DNA of 64,000 bases. Origin: Polaribacter glomeratus. Its GTDB lineage: Bacteria; Bacteroidota; Bacteroidia; Flavobacteriales; Flavobacteriaceae. The translations under genes and the position numbers were made by a program. Below, in pieces: positions 25,590-33,637 of the stretch (its first letter is position 1; each line of letters begins with the position of its first letter). Location of the stretch: contig NZ_MSCM01000002.1 in NCBI RefSeq assembly GCF_002954665.1, positions 778,767 through 842,766 of the forward strand, read 5' to 3'. The notes beneath the pieces are model-generated. The model worked only from the letters and a program-made list of their open reading frames with translations, searched no databases and was not told the origin of the DNA.

Positions 25590-26684
25590 TTAATTTCTAT
25601 TAAAATAATAATCTGCTAAATCAAAACCATTTTTAAAACTTGTTTGCTCCAGTAGATTGCTTACCTCAATTTTAAAGCCTTTTGTTTTTAATTCTTTTGC
25701 CTTGTTGCTCCAGTTGTTAAATTCGCCTTTATCAGGAAACGCAAAACACTTTCTTTTTTTTAAGGGTTCTAACAGTTCAAATTTAAAATTGCTTTTACTA
25801 CCAGTAGCAAGCCAAATAAATTCAGGTAAAAAAATACTCATAATTATAGCGGTTTTTTCGCTCTCTACAATTGCAATATTTTTTTGATAATCTTCATTAA
25901 TTAAATGTAAACCAAACAAACATTGATAAAGATTAAAATTAGGCTCTTTAATGGCTTTATGTAGCCAATTAATATGATTATAAGGTTCTTTTATTCTTTT
26001 GCCTGTATACTTATTGTATAGCATTATTTTTGCACTTCTTATTTGTTCGCTTGTATCTATTTGCCAAAATATCGTTGCATCATTCCAACATAGATTTGCA
26101 CCTGTTAAATAATAATCTTGACTTGCTTTTTGAACTTCATCAAATGTAAAGTTGTTTAGTAAAAAGGCGGTTAAATTGTCATCATTCTTTTGATTATTGT
26201 ATTGATTAATTAATTTATTTTGAAGCTGTAAACTGTGATAACTTGGTTCAACTTGTTTAGGTTGTTTTAAGGCTCTTACTTCATTTATAAAGGGTGTTAA
26301 ATCAGTATTAAAATACTTACTTTCATTATTTAGATAATTGATAGTTGAGGTTTTTAAATACCATTCAGAAATAAAACAATTTTCTTTGTTTTGCTCCAGT
26401 ATTTGCGATTTTGGTATTATAGAAATAACGCCATTTACATCAACTAATTTAAAAGCTTTAATACTTATGTCCTGTAAGGCTAAAAAGGGTATTAAATACC
26501 CTCTTTTGCCTTTTGGTGGTGCTTTGTGATAATTACAGTTTTGCTCCCTATCACATCTGCCAAAATCAGTAGTTAAATTGTTGCCCGTTTCTGTATTAAC
26601 GTAATAAACAAACGTATTTTTATTACAGTTAGGGCAAAGGTTCTTTTTACTACTTTTATCTAATGAATATTTAAAAGTTTCCAT
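25590..26684 (-). CDS. DUF6371-like zinc-ribbon and TOPRIM primase-like protein
   Basis: A 364-residue protein. An N-terminal zinc ribbon CPNCNKNTFVYY...FGRCDREQNCNYH (residues ~14-55) is followed by a middle region and a TOPRIM-like C-terminal domain with IAIVESEKTAIIMSIF, WLATGSKSNF and FAFPDKGEFNNW, the spacing of the acidic and DxD-like motifs of bacterial primases. ATG 26684 (METFKYSLDKSS) is preferred over a start 10 codons upstream; it overlaps the helicase gene by 14 bp. The probable job is priming at the element's origin in concert with the SF3 helicase. Family name is from memory. Confidence 0.72.
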   Translation of the reverse strand: METFKYSLDKSSKKNLCPNCNKNTFVYYVNTETGNNLTTDFGRCDREQNCNYHKAPPKGKRGYLIPFLALQDISIKAFKLVDVNGVISIIPKSQILEQNKENCFISEWYLKTSTINYLNNESKYFNTDLTPFINEVRALKQPKQVEPSYHSLQLQNKLINQYNNQKNDDNLTAFLLNNFTFDEVQKASQDYYLTGANLCWNDATIFWQIDTSEQIRSAKIMLYNKYTGKRIKEPYNHINWLHKAIKEPNFNLYQCLFGLHLINEDYQKNIAIVESEKTAIIMSIFLPEFIWLATGSKSNFKFELLEPLKKRKCFAFPDKGEFNNWSNKAKELKTKGFKIEVSNLLEQTSFKNGFDLADYYFNRN

Positions 26685-28260
26685 TTGATAAATGATTTTT
26701 GTTAGTAGAAACATAAGCTACATTTCCAATACTTTTGCGTTCAACAATTATTTTAAAATGTCGTAAACGTTTCATAAAATTAGATTTGTTTACTTTGTAA
26801 AAACCGTCTTCAATACAAAAATCTTTATACTGTCTATAAAGTTCGCTAATTGTTGTATAATCAGTCGAGGTTTCATATTCAAACTCATCAATAAACATTT
26901 TTACACTATCGCTTTGTTTTTCGTAATCGCTTCGAGCGTTATCGACTGCCAAACATTTACTAAATTTCTTTTGTTTTAAAACCCTTTCAAGTCCTGATAA
27001 AATCCAATTAAAAACGCCTGATAATTCGCTGTTTATTATCTTGTTTGCGAGTTCCTTATCTTGTTTGTCTTCGGGTATGGTTACATCAAAACCAATAATT
27101 AAAAAACGTCTAAAAAATGCGTTGGTATGCTCTACGTCTTTTGGCAAATCATTACAGTTAAAAATAAGTTTTGCATACTCATTTAAAATAAAAGGTTCGC
27201 CATAAGGTAAACGAGCTTCGAGCGGTTCGCCTGATGCCATTTGTTTAAAAATATCGGTTTCAAGTTTACCATTTATTTCTGATGCGTAATTGACTAACTT
27301 ATTCGCAATTTTTGCCCTAAAATAGCCGTTATCATTCGTTAAACTTTGTAAAGAGTAGTTACTAATATTTTGACTACCTAAAAGGGCGTTAATTATCTCA
27401 AAGAAAACAGATTTTCCATTCGCTCCAGTTCCGTATAAAATAAGCATCTTTTCAAGTTTCAAAACACTTGGCTTTATAAAAATGTATCCACAATATTCTG
27501 CAAATATTCTTTGCTTATCTACATCAGGCAAAACCTCATCTAAGTACTTTTTAAATAGTGGTGCTTTGGCTTCGGGTTCGTACTCAAATGGTAACTGATG
27601 CGTTAAAAAATCGTTTCTGTTAAACCCTCTTAACTCTCTTTTAGTTGGTGTTATTTCAAACGTACCATTTTCTAAATTGATTAATACATTCTTTTTGTTA
27701 GTCTTTGGCGTTGGCAAATAAGCATCTGCCATAAATTGTTTAAATAGTTCATCTTTAAAAGTATGTATTTTGCATTTAAATTTTTCTACACCCATTTTTA
27801 AAGAAACGTTACCTAAAAAAGATTGAAAACTCTCTTTGTTTATTTCGCTCCAGTAACTGCCATTATACAAATAAATAAAACCGTTCTTTTTGCATAAACC
27901 CCAGTTGTTTGCTTTGGCTATTTTTAAAAGTTGCTCAATACAAAGTACTAAAAAATGATTTTTAGAAAGCTTATAACTATTAAGCTCTTTATCTAACTTT
28001 CTATATTTCTCAAATTCTGCTTTATTGTCTTTGTTATAAGTGCCGTCTTCATTATAAACAAACTTTTTTAAGTCTTCAATTTGTTTTTTTACGTTTTCAA
28101 TATCAGGAAACGCCAATATTTGAAAGTCAATTTTATTGATGCTTTTTGAAAGTTCCTGTAAAATGTCATCAGTTGTTTTTTCTGAATGCTCAAAGTTTTC
28201 TGAAAGCTTTAGTACTTCATTCTTAATGATAGTATCTAAGTTGTTTTTTATTAACTCCAT
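26671..28260 (-). CDS. P4/D5-type SF3 helicase (phage/plasmid primase family)
   Basis: A 529-residue protein. The N-terminal ~200 residues are helical and include LGNVSLKMGVEKFKC (D5-N region). The SF3 helicase core has Walker A YGTGANGKSVFFEIINALLG, a B-type segment KLIFNCNDLPKD and FFRRFLIIGFDV with the arginine-finger region. The C-terminal wing includes SELYRQYKDFCIEDGF, typical of D5/P4 proteins. It lacks its own catalytic primase domain; that function probably resides in the overlapping downstream gene. It follows the winged-helix gene by 3 nt. Confidence 0.9.
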   Translation of the reverse strand: MELIKNNLDTIIKNEVLKLSENFEHSEKTTDDILQELSKSINKIDFQILAFPDIENVKKQIEDLKKFVYNEDGTYNKDNKAEFEKYRKLDKELNSYKLSKNHFLVLCIEQLLKIAKANNWGLCKKNGFIYLYNGSYWSEINKESFQSFLGNVSLKMGVEKFKCKIHTFKDELFKQFMADAYLPTPKTNKKNVLINLENGTFEITPTKRELRGFNRNDFLTHQLPFEYEPEAKAPLFKKYLDEVLPDVDKQRIFAEYCGYIFIKPSVLKLEKMLILYGTGANGKSVFFEIINALLGSQNISNYSLQSLTNDNGYFRAKIANKLVNYASEINGKLETDIFKQMASGEPLEARLPYGEPFILNEYAKLIFNCNDLPKDVEHTNAFFRRFLIIGFDVTIPEDKQDKELANKIINSELSGVFNWILSGLERVLKQKKFSKCLAVDNARSDYEKQSDSVKMFIDEFEYETSTDYTTISELYRQYKDFCIEDGFYKVNKSNFMKRLRHFKIIVERKSIGNVAYVSTNKNHLSNGNF

Positions 28261-28263
28261 AAC

Positions 28264-28572
28264 CTAAAACATTTTTAATTGGTTCGACTGTGGGAACAAA
28301 TCAGGGTTTGTAGTTATTGCCTGAACAAAACGACCTGAACGACTACATTTTATTACACCAATTACATAGGCTTTGCCCTCTTTTATCCAGTCAAAAATAT
28401 ATTGAGTAACAATATAGGTTTGGTCTGTAAAGCCTAATTCAGTAGCAACCATTCTACGGCTCATAGGTTTTTTATAAAGAAGTTTATGTAGTTCTTTTTT
28501 ATAACATTTTTTTGTATCTTTACCTTGCTTATAACTCTTACTAACAAGGTTTTGTGTATTTCTACTACTCAT
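28264..28572 (-). CDS. Winged-helix-like small protein of the element
   Basis: This 102-residue basic protein contains KKPMSRRMVATELGFTDQTY followed by IVTQYIFDWIKEGKAYVIGV, which reads as a helix-turn-helix with a wing (VIKCSRSGRFVQAI). It lies between the excisionase-like and helicase genes (7- and 3-nt gaps), so it is probably a DNA-binding replication or control protein. Not recognised beyond that. Confidence 0.65.
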   Translation of the reverse strand: MSSRNTQNLVSKSYKQGKDTKKCYKKELHKLLYKKPMSRRMVATELGFTDQTYIVTQYIFDWIKEGKAYVIGVIKCSRSGRFVQAITTNPDLFPQSNQLKMF

Positions 28573-28579
28573 AACCTTG

Positions 28580-28861
28580 TTATTTTTTTAATGGTTTTAA
28601 ACTCTCTAATAATTCCGCTTTTTTGTAGTATCTGCGGTTTCCAATTCCATAGGCTAAAACTTTGCCTTTGTTAGTCCAATGCCATAGCGTACTGCTATCG
28701 ATTTGTAGAAATTTACAAGTTTCCTCTCTCGTTAGTAACTCATCAGGATTGTGAGTTTGAGAAATTTCTTTAGATTTTTCAAATTGACTTTTTACAATCT
28801 CTTTGAATAATTTTGTTAAGTCTTCAAGACTTACATTTTGTAGTAAAATACTATTTGTCAT
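28580..28861 (-). CDS. Excisionase-like HTH protein
   Basis: A 93-residue protein whose C-terminal half is a MerR-type winged helix: LLTREETCKFLQIDSSTLWH and WTNKGKVLAYGIGNRRYYKK, the layout of the helix-turn-helix_17/excisionase family used for directionality factors in Bacteroidetes elements. The N-terminal ~35 residues form a helix. It heads the four-gene replication operon. Its role may be excision, repression or both. Confidence 0.82.
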   Translation of the reverse strand: MTNSILLQNVSLEDLTKLFKEIVKSQFEKSKEISQTHNPDELLTREETCKFLQIDSSTLWHWTNKGKVLAYGIGNRRYYKKAELLESLKPLKK

Positions 28862-28902
28862 ATTTAATATATTTAATATTGAATGACAAATATTGTATTG
28901 GT

Positions 28903-28971
28903 TTTGTACCTCTAAAGACTATGTTTTGCGCCTTTTTAGGCACACTTTGTACCTTTGTTTTATTTAGAGGT
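28903..28971. promoter_or_regulatory. Paired repeats between cargo gene and xis-like operon
   Basis: ACCTCTAAA (28908-28916) and TTTAGAGGT (28963-28971) are perfect inverted arms; between them GTGCC/GGCGC-type hairpin (GCGCCtttttaGGCaC, ~28928-28943) can form. TTTGTACCT occurs directly repeated at 28903-28911 and 28946-28954. The distal arm encodes the last three codons of the 462-residue gene. It could act as terminator of that gene and as operator of the excisionase-led operon. Confidence 0.45.
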
Positions 28972-30348
28972 TATTTGATTGAAAATAATTAATCTATTTT
29001 TATTTGAATTTGCTTTGTGATTTGTATACCTTATTTTAGTAAATGTTATTTGATAAACTTCATCTATCCATTCTACCATTCTTATTTTACTAATAGCTTT
29101 ATGAATTAGAAATTTATTTTCTTGATTTTGCATCACGTTAAACATAAAATCTAAATTAGTAGAGTAACTACTTTCTTTTATTTCAAATTCATCAAACATA
29201 CTTTGCCAAATATCAAAGGCGTTATCATTAAAAATATTGGTGTGTAATCCTTTTTTAACCTCATCAGGTATCTTAATTTCTTTTTGTTGAGGTTCTATGT
29301 CTTCAATTTTTGTAAAATCTTTGTTTCTAAAATGTCTAACAATAGTTGAACTTTCGAACATTTTAAATTCATTTTTATAACTTTTATCAAAAAAATCGAA
29401 TAACTCTTTTAACAACCTATTAAGGTTTGAAAATAAAAATTTTGGAAAATACTCACTATTTGTTTTTTCTAAGAAAGCAAAATATTTATCTCTTAAATTT
29501 AAAAGTATTTCTAAATCTTTACTGTTAGAATTTTGTTTTAGTTCTAAAATTTGAGTTCTATTAAATTCAAAAATTCTGTTTTCAGTTGCTTTGTCTTCTA
29601 TTAACTGAATAATGTTTTTATGAATAATATTAAATTTTTGCTCTACTTCTTTTTGAATCTCATCAAATCGTAATTTGTCATTAAAACTATTTTCAGGCTC
29701 TAAATTATCACGTTCAGAATTAAGTAAATTTAGTTCGTTTTTAATGTCATTGTATTTATTGAAGTTATCAATATTAGTATGTAAGAAGTCGATAAAATTA
29801 AATAAGTTTTGAATCGCTCCTTTTGGTTTGTCAATTTCTTTTTGTTGTGGTTCTATATTGATAAATTCCAAAATTAATGATGCGAGTTTTTTAACTTCAT
29901 TTATTGAAAGTGTAAAATAATTATGAGAATAAATAAACATATTTTTATTTCTGTATGTTCTTACAAACTCATCTTCATTTAATTCTAATAAAGTTTTACC
30001 AGTAAACCAAACAAGCTTTTTGTTATTTACATTCCCTTTAAATTCTTTATCGTTAGCTTCATCAATATAATGAACAATAGAACTTGTTTTATCTGTTTTA
30101 ATAGCATTGTAATCTTTGTTTAAATTTAAAAAAGTATTACAATTTTCTAATAATATTTTTAATTGTTTTTTCGCAAAATCTGTTGGTTCGTATTCTACTA
30201 AGTAAGTTTTTAGTTTATCAATTATAAAAAATGGTTTTGATGCTACAATTAAATAATTGTATTTCTTGTTTTCTGAAATATCCCATTTTATGTTTTTTGT
30301 AAATAAAAGAACCTCATCATTAAGCTTTAAAACAATATTTTTTTTCAT
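28960..30348 (-). CDS. Unknown 462-residue protein carried by the element
   Basis: The protein is soluble, lysine- and asparagine-rich and largely helical, with a coiled-coil-prone middle (residues ~190-260). The peptide IEPQQKEI occurs twice (about residues 165 and 346), each after an acidic helix. The C-terminal part (KKGLHTNIFNDNAFDIWQSM) resembles the ending domain of proteins I associate with flavobacterial integrase-linked genes, but I cannot name a family. It has its own upstream sequence, the second 45-bp repeat at 30363-30407. It sits where satellites and integrative elements often carry accessory genes, so a host-interaction or defence role is conceivable but unproven. Confidence 0.6.
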   Translation of the reverse strand: MKKNIVLKLNDEVLLFTKNIKWDISENKKYNYLIVASKPFFIIDKLKTYLVEYEPTDFAKKQLKILLENCNTFLNLNKDYNAIKTDKTSSIVHYIDEANDKEFKGNVNNKKLVWFTGKTLLELNEDEFVRTYRNKNMFIYSHNYFTLSINEVKKLASLILEFINIEPQQKEIDKPKGAIQNLFNFIDFLHTNIDNFNKYNDIKNELNLLNSERDNLEPENSFNDKLRFDEIQKEVEQKFNIIHKNIIQLIEDKATENRIFEFNRTQILELKQNSNSKDLEILLNLRDKYFAFLEKTNSEYFPKFLFSNLNRLLKELFDFFDKSYKNEFKMFESSTIVRHFRNKDFTKIEDIEPQQKEIKIPDEVKKGLHTNIFNDNAFDIWQSMFDEFEIKESSYSTNLDFMFNVMQNQENKFLIHKAISKIRMVEWIDEVYQITFTKIRYTNHKANSNKNRLIIFNQITSK

Positions 30349-30362
30349 TCCAATTTTATTTT

Positions 30363-30407
30363 ATGTAAGAAATGTACGAAATGCACATCAAAAAACAACT
30401 TTATTTT
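30363..30407 (-). repeat. 45-bp element repeat, copy 2 (upstream of cargo gene)
   Basis: On the minus strand this is 38/45 identical to 25081-25125. It ends 14 bp before the start codon of the 462-residue gene and begins 5 bp after the integrase stop. The position fits a promoter or operator. Confidence 0.7.
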
Positions 30408-30412
30408 TTAGG

Positions 30413-31663
30413 TTAAAAATAGTTTGTTATTTCAAGTGCCAAATCTTTATTGCTTTTGCCTATGTAATTTAAAAACATTGTTTCGGTGCTATGTCCTGTA
30501 ACATAAATTAAATATGTTGTTGGTATTTTACCATAAAAATTAGTTGCAAAACTACGTCTACCAATATGCGAGGTAACCAAATCATGTTTTTTATACATTC
30601 CTGTTTTTTTACGAAATATTTTGCTTTCAGGTTCGGTTTCAATTAATTTACTACCTTTTGTTAGTTGGTTAATTTCTGCCAGTTCACAAACCACCTTTAT
30701 AAAGTCATTATACTTTTGGTCTGAAATTGAATAGGGAAATTTTCCATTTCTTTTATTGAGTATTTCTAAAACCTTTGGGTGTAATGGAACTGTCATATTT
30801 TTGCCTGTTTTCTTTTGAGTAAATTCAATTAAATGTTTACCGTTTTCAATTCTTATTTGCTCATCAGTAAAACGCATAAAATCTGAAACCCTTTGCCCTG
30901 TATGGCAACTTATAATTAACCAGTCTTTAGCATTGTCTAAACTATCAGTTAATTTTTCTTTACTGATATTCTCTATTTTTGTTAAGTCTTCAAGGGTTAA
31001 ATATATTTTTTCAACATTATGTTGCTCTATTTTAAAGCCTTTTAGTTGGTGGCTTGTTTCAATACCATTATAATCTGAATGATTACAAACGCCTTTAATC
31101 GTTTTAAAGAATTTAGAAATTGTGTTTTGTGCATAGTTGTTTTTTATGCAATAGTTTTCAAATTCATTTTTAAATTTCTCGTTAATATCTATAATTTGAA
31201 TAATTACTTTTTTCTCTTTTTGATAACGCTCTAATAAACGCATAGTAGAGTTGTATTTTTTTTGAGTGCCAATTGTAGTTTTGGTTTTCTTGCAAGCAAT
31301 ATAGTAAACAAAGTATTTTAGTAATTCAGTAGATAGTGTTTGTTCTTGTTTAGGTGGGTTATAATAATAGTCAATTTGAGTTTGTAACCATTCTTTGTTT
31401 ATGGTTTCTATACTTACAGAATTAAAAGCTTTTAAAACGTGGTTTTCTATTTTGTTGAGTTCTGTATTTACTTCGGTTTGTTTATTAGTGATGTCAATAT
31501 CTTTTGATTTTTTTTTATGCTGTTTGCTCCAGTAGATTTTTTCAATTTCAAACTTTGTCTTTGCTCCGAAAACATAATCAGTACTATTGTAGCGATACAA
31601 TAAACGCAATATTAGATTTGACTTTTCTTTTGTTGAACGGTATAAAAAATTAACTGATGCCAT
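30413..31663 (-). CDS. Tyrosine recombinase (integrase) of the element
   Basis: A 416-residue integrase. The N-terminal arm-binding part is basic and the SAM-like core-binding domain lies at about residues 105-215. The catalytic domain has R in SCHTGQRVSDF, the HxxR box in TSHIGRRSFATNF, H in YVTGHSTETMFLNYIG and the tyrosine nucleophile NY within it. It is nearest to attR, as expected for the integrating enzyme, and reads inward. A -7 box TATTTTTG lies on the minus strand near 31690, just upstream of the start. Confidence 0.95.
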   Translation of the reverse strand: MASVNFLYRSTKEKSNLILRLLYRYNSTDYVFGAKTKFEIEKIYWSKQHKKKSKDIDITNKQTEVNTELNKIENHVLKAFNSVSIETINKEWLQTQIDYYYNPPKQEQTLSTELLKYFVYYIACKKTKTTIGTQKKYNSTMRLLERYQKEKKVIIQIIDINEKFKNEFENYCIKNNYAQNTISKFFKTIKGVCNHSDYNGIETSHQLKGFKIEQHNVEKIYLTLEDLTKIENISKEKLTDSLDNAKDWLIISCHTGQRVSDFMRFTDEQIRIENGKHLIEFTQKKTGKNMTVPLHPKVLEILNKRNGKFPYSISDQKYNDFIKVVCELAEINQLTKGSKLIETEPESKIFRKKTGMYKKHDLVTSHIGRRSFATNFYGKIPTTYLIYVTGHSTETMFLNYIGKSNKDLALEITNYF

Positions 31664-31858
31664 ACTTATATTATTTTAACAATACAAAAATAATAAAATT
31701 GTATTATAATTGTACGGTAAAATGAAAATTGTTTCAAACTATTGCAAACTAAATAAATATCAATATCTTTGTTAATGCTTGCTATTGTTTGTGTTTAAAG
31801 GGGTTTGTCAATGTAATTAAGTGTTTTTAATATAGTGTAATTTTGTTTGTAAGTGGTT

Positions 31859-31872
31859 CAGGTGGGACCACA
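31859..31872. repeat. attR direct repeat
   Basis: caggtgggaccaca is identical to attL at 24951-24964. Only these 14 bases of the tRNA 3' end are repeated; the preceding bases (agtggtt) differ from the T-arm, so the second copy is not a tRNA gene. Confidence 0.88.
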
Positions 31873-31884
31873 TTTAAATTTATA

Positions 31885-31919
31885 AACCCTTGTAAATCAA
31901 TGATTTATAAGGGTTTTTT
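31885..31919 (+). terminator. Ancestral tRNA terminator beyond attR
   Basis: AACCCTTGTAAATCA (31885-31899) pairs with TGATTTATAAGGGTT (31901-31915) with one G-T wobble, followed by a T run. It sits 12 bp past attR and was probably the terminator of the tRNA before insertion. Confidence 0.75.
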
Positions 31920-32236
31920 CTTTTTAGTTGTTAAATAAAGTGTAAATTAATCTTTTGTTAAAATGTAAGATTACCATTTTTGCGGTTGTTTTTTTATAAA
32001 TGAATAGTAATGAACCAAACTTTCTCAAAGTAAAACAAACACTTTTTATAATTTTATTAAAACTTAGAAAAATCTTTTATAATTTGTTCATTGCAAATGA
32101 TTTTTGATTAGGTCAAAACATTGAATTTCATCATTATAAATATATTTTTAATATTTATTTTTATGAACATAATATATTCATTTGTACATATAATCAAATT
32201 ATAAAATGGTGTAACCAACAAGTCAATAAATTATAT

Positions 32237-33550
32237 ATGACACAAAATCAACAAAAAAGTACGTTAGTTCCTATCCTTATTATTGCAGGTTTATTCTTTA
32301 TTTTCGGATTTGTAACTTGGATAAATGGAGCGTTAATTCCGTTTATGAAAACCATTAACGAACTAACAGATGCACAATCGTATTTAGTGGCATCTGCTTC
32401 ATATATTTCTTTTGTTGTAATGGCTTTGCCGGCTTCTTATATTATCAATAAAATAGGTTACAAAAAAGGGATGTCTTTAGGCTTAATAATTATGGCAATT
32501 GGTGCTCTATTATTTATACCTGCGGCAGAAGCAAGAACATATTGGGTTTTTTTAGTTGCAATCTTTATTCAGGGAGCGGGAATGACTTTATTACAAACAG
32601 CATCTAATCCGTATATCACCATTTTAGGACCTATGGAAAGTGCAGCAAAACGAATTGCTATTATGGGTATTGCCAATAAAGTTGCGGGCGCTCTTGGTTC
32701 TGTAATATTTGGGGCAATTTTATTATCAGGAATTGACGGTATCAAAGAAAAATTAAATGTTGTAGATGCAATAGAAAAAGAAAATTTATTAAATACAATG
32801 GCAGACAGCGTTATTACACCATACATTGTAATGGCAATTGTCTTATTTTTATTGGGTATTTTAATCAGAAAAGCACCTTTGCCTAATGTAGAAGCGCAAC
32901 CTATAAATGCTTCAGAATCCGGAGAAAAAGCAAAAACGAGTATTTTTCAATTTCCACATTTATGGTTAGGTGTTTTTGCATTGTTTTTATATGTAGGAGT
33001 AGAAGTTGTGGCTGGAGACACCATTATTTCTTACGGAATCTCTTTAAACATTCCTGTTGAAGAGGCTAAGTTTTTTACCTTATTTACTTTAATGGCAATG
33101 GTTGCTACGTATGCTTTAGGTGTTTTTTTAATTCCCAAATATATAAGTCAGTCTTTTGCATTAAAAGCAAGTGCTGTTTTAGGTGTTTTATTGTCATTTT
33201 GTATCGTTTTTACTACCGGATTTACATCTGTACTTTTTGTTGCGGCTTTGGGTATTGCAAATGCTTTAGTTTGGCCTGCAATTTGGCCCTTGGCATTAAC
33301 GGGTTTGGGAGAATTTACAAAAACAGGATCAGCTTTATTAATTATGGCTATTTCTGGAGGTGCAATAATTCCGCCTTTATATGGCGCCTTGGTAGATCAC
33401 AGAAAAGCAGAATTAATTTCAACAGGAATACACGAGGCAAATGCATTAGCAGAAGCGGCTTCTTTTGGATATTGGATTCTATTACCTTGTTATTTAGCGA
33501 TTCTGTATTACGCTTTCTTTGGTCATAAAGTAGGATTAAGAAAAGTCTAA
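32237..33550 (+). CDS. Sugar MFS transporter (FucP/GluP family)
   Basis: A 437-residue inner-membrane transporter with about 12 hydrophobic segments. GLFFIFGFVTWINGALIPFM at residues 17-36 and the stretch GAGMTLLQTASNPYITILGP are hallmarks of the fucose/glucose/galactose-proton symporter group. It stands alone just outside the integrative element, with no glycoside hydrolase nearby, so the sugar is uncertain. A strong hairpin follows (33583-33616). Confidence 0.9.
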   Translation: MTQNQQKSTLVPILIIAGLFFIFGFVTWINGALIPFMKTINELTDAQSYLVASASYISFVVMALPASYIINKIGYKKGMSLGLIIMAIGALLFIPAAEARTYWVFLVAIFIQGAGMTLLQTASNPYITILGPMESAAKRIAIMGIANKVAGALGSVIFGAILLSGIDGIKEKLNVVDAIEKENLLNTMADSVITPYIVMAIVLFLLGILIRKAPLPNVEAQPINASESGEKAKTSIFQFPHLWLGVFALFLYVGVEVVAGDTIISYGISLNIPVEEAKFFTLFTLMAMVATYALGVFLIPKYISQSFALKASAVLGVLLSFCIVFTTGFTSVLFVAALGIANALVWPAIWPLALTGLGEFTKTGSALLIMAISGGAIIPPLYGALVDHRKAELISTGIHEANALAEAASFGYWILLPCYLAILYYAFFGHKVGLRKV

Positions 33551-33582
33551 TCTAATTTTTAAATCGAAATTTCAATTATATA

Positions 33583-33616
33583 AAAAAGCATTAAACAATC
33601 TCTTTTAGTGCTTTTT
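33583..33616. terminator. Bidirectional terminator
   Basis: AAAAAGCATTAAA (33583-33595) pairs with TTTAGTGCTTTTT (33604-33616) with one wobble and an 8-nt loop. It lies between the converging transporter and peptidase genes and has A and T tracts on both sides. Confidence 0.75.
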
Positions 33617-33637
33617 ATATTTTATCAGAATAAAATT

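Larger units (their letters stand above)
24951..31872. mobile_element. Small integrative element inserted in tRNA 3' end
   Basis: A 14-bp direct repeat (caggtgggaccaca) at 24951-24964 and 31859-31872 brackets ~6.9 kb. The left copy is the tRNA 3' end. The content is a tyrosine recombinase at the right end, an unknown 462-residue protein, an excisionase-like HTH protein, a winged-helix protein, an SF3 helicase and a zinc-ribbon/TOPRIM primase-like protein, all on the minus strand. There are no relaxase, type IV secretion, capsid or lysis genes. The replication module with little else recalls P4-like satellites or mobilisable replicons; its means of transfer is unknown. Confidence 0.88.
31664..32236. 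other. Right end of element, attR and spacer before MFS gene
   Basis: This 573-bp region contains the integrase promoter area, repeated caaact/tgcaaact words around 31735-31750 that could be recombinase arm sites, attR at 31859-31872, the hairpin at 31885-31919 and then AT-rich DNA up to the sugar-transporter start. No gene is seen on either strand. Confidence 0.55.

Noticed and set aside
24951..31872. Element might be a conjugative transposon or a prophage.
   Set aside because: No relaxase, coupling protein, Tra, capsid, portal, terminase or lysis genes in 6.9 kb.
31845..31872. Second, partial tRNA gene at attR.
   Set aside because: Only 14 bases of the tRNA 3' end are matched; upstream bases cannot form a T-arm or other stems.
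33199..33528. Plus-strand 109-codon open frame rich in Cys, Tyr and Phe.
   Set aside because: Lies wholly inside the MFS transporter gene in another frame; composition is that of a shadow.
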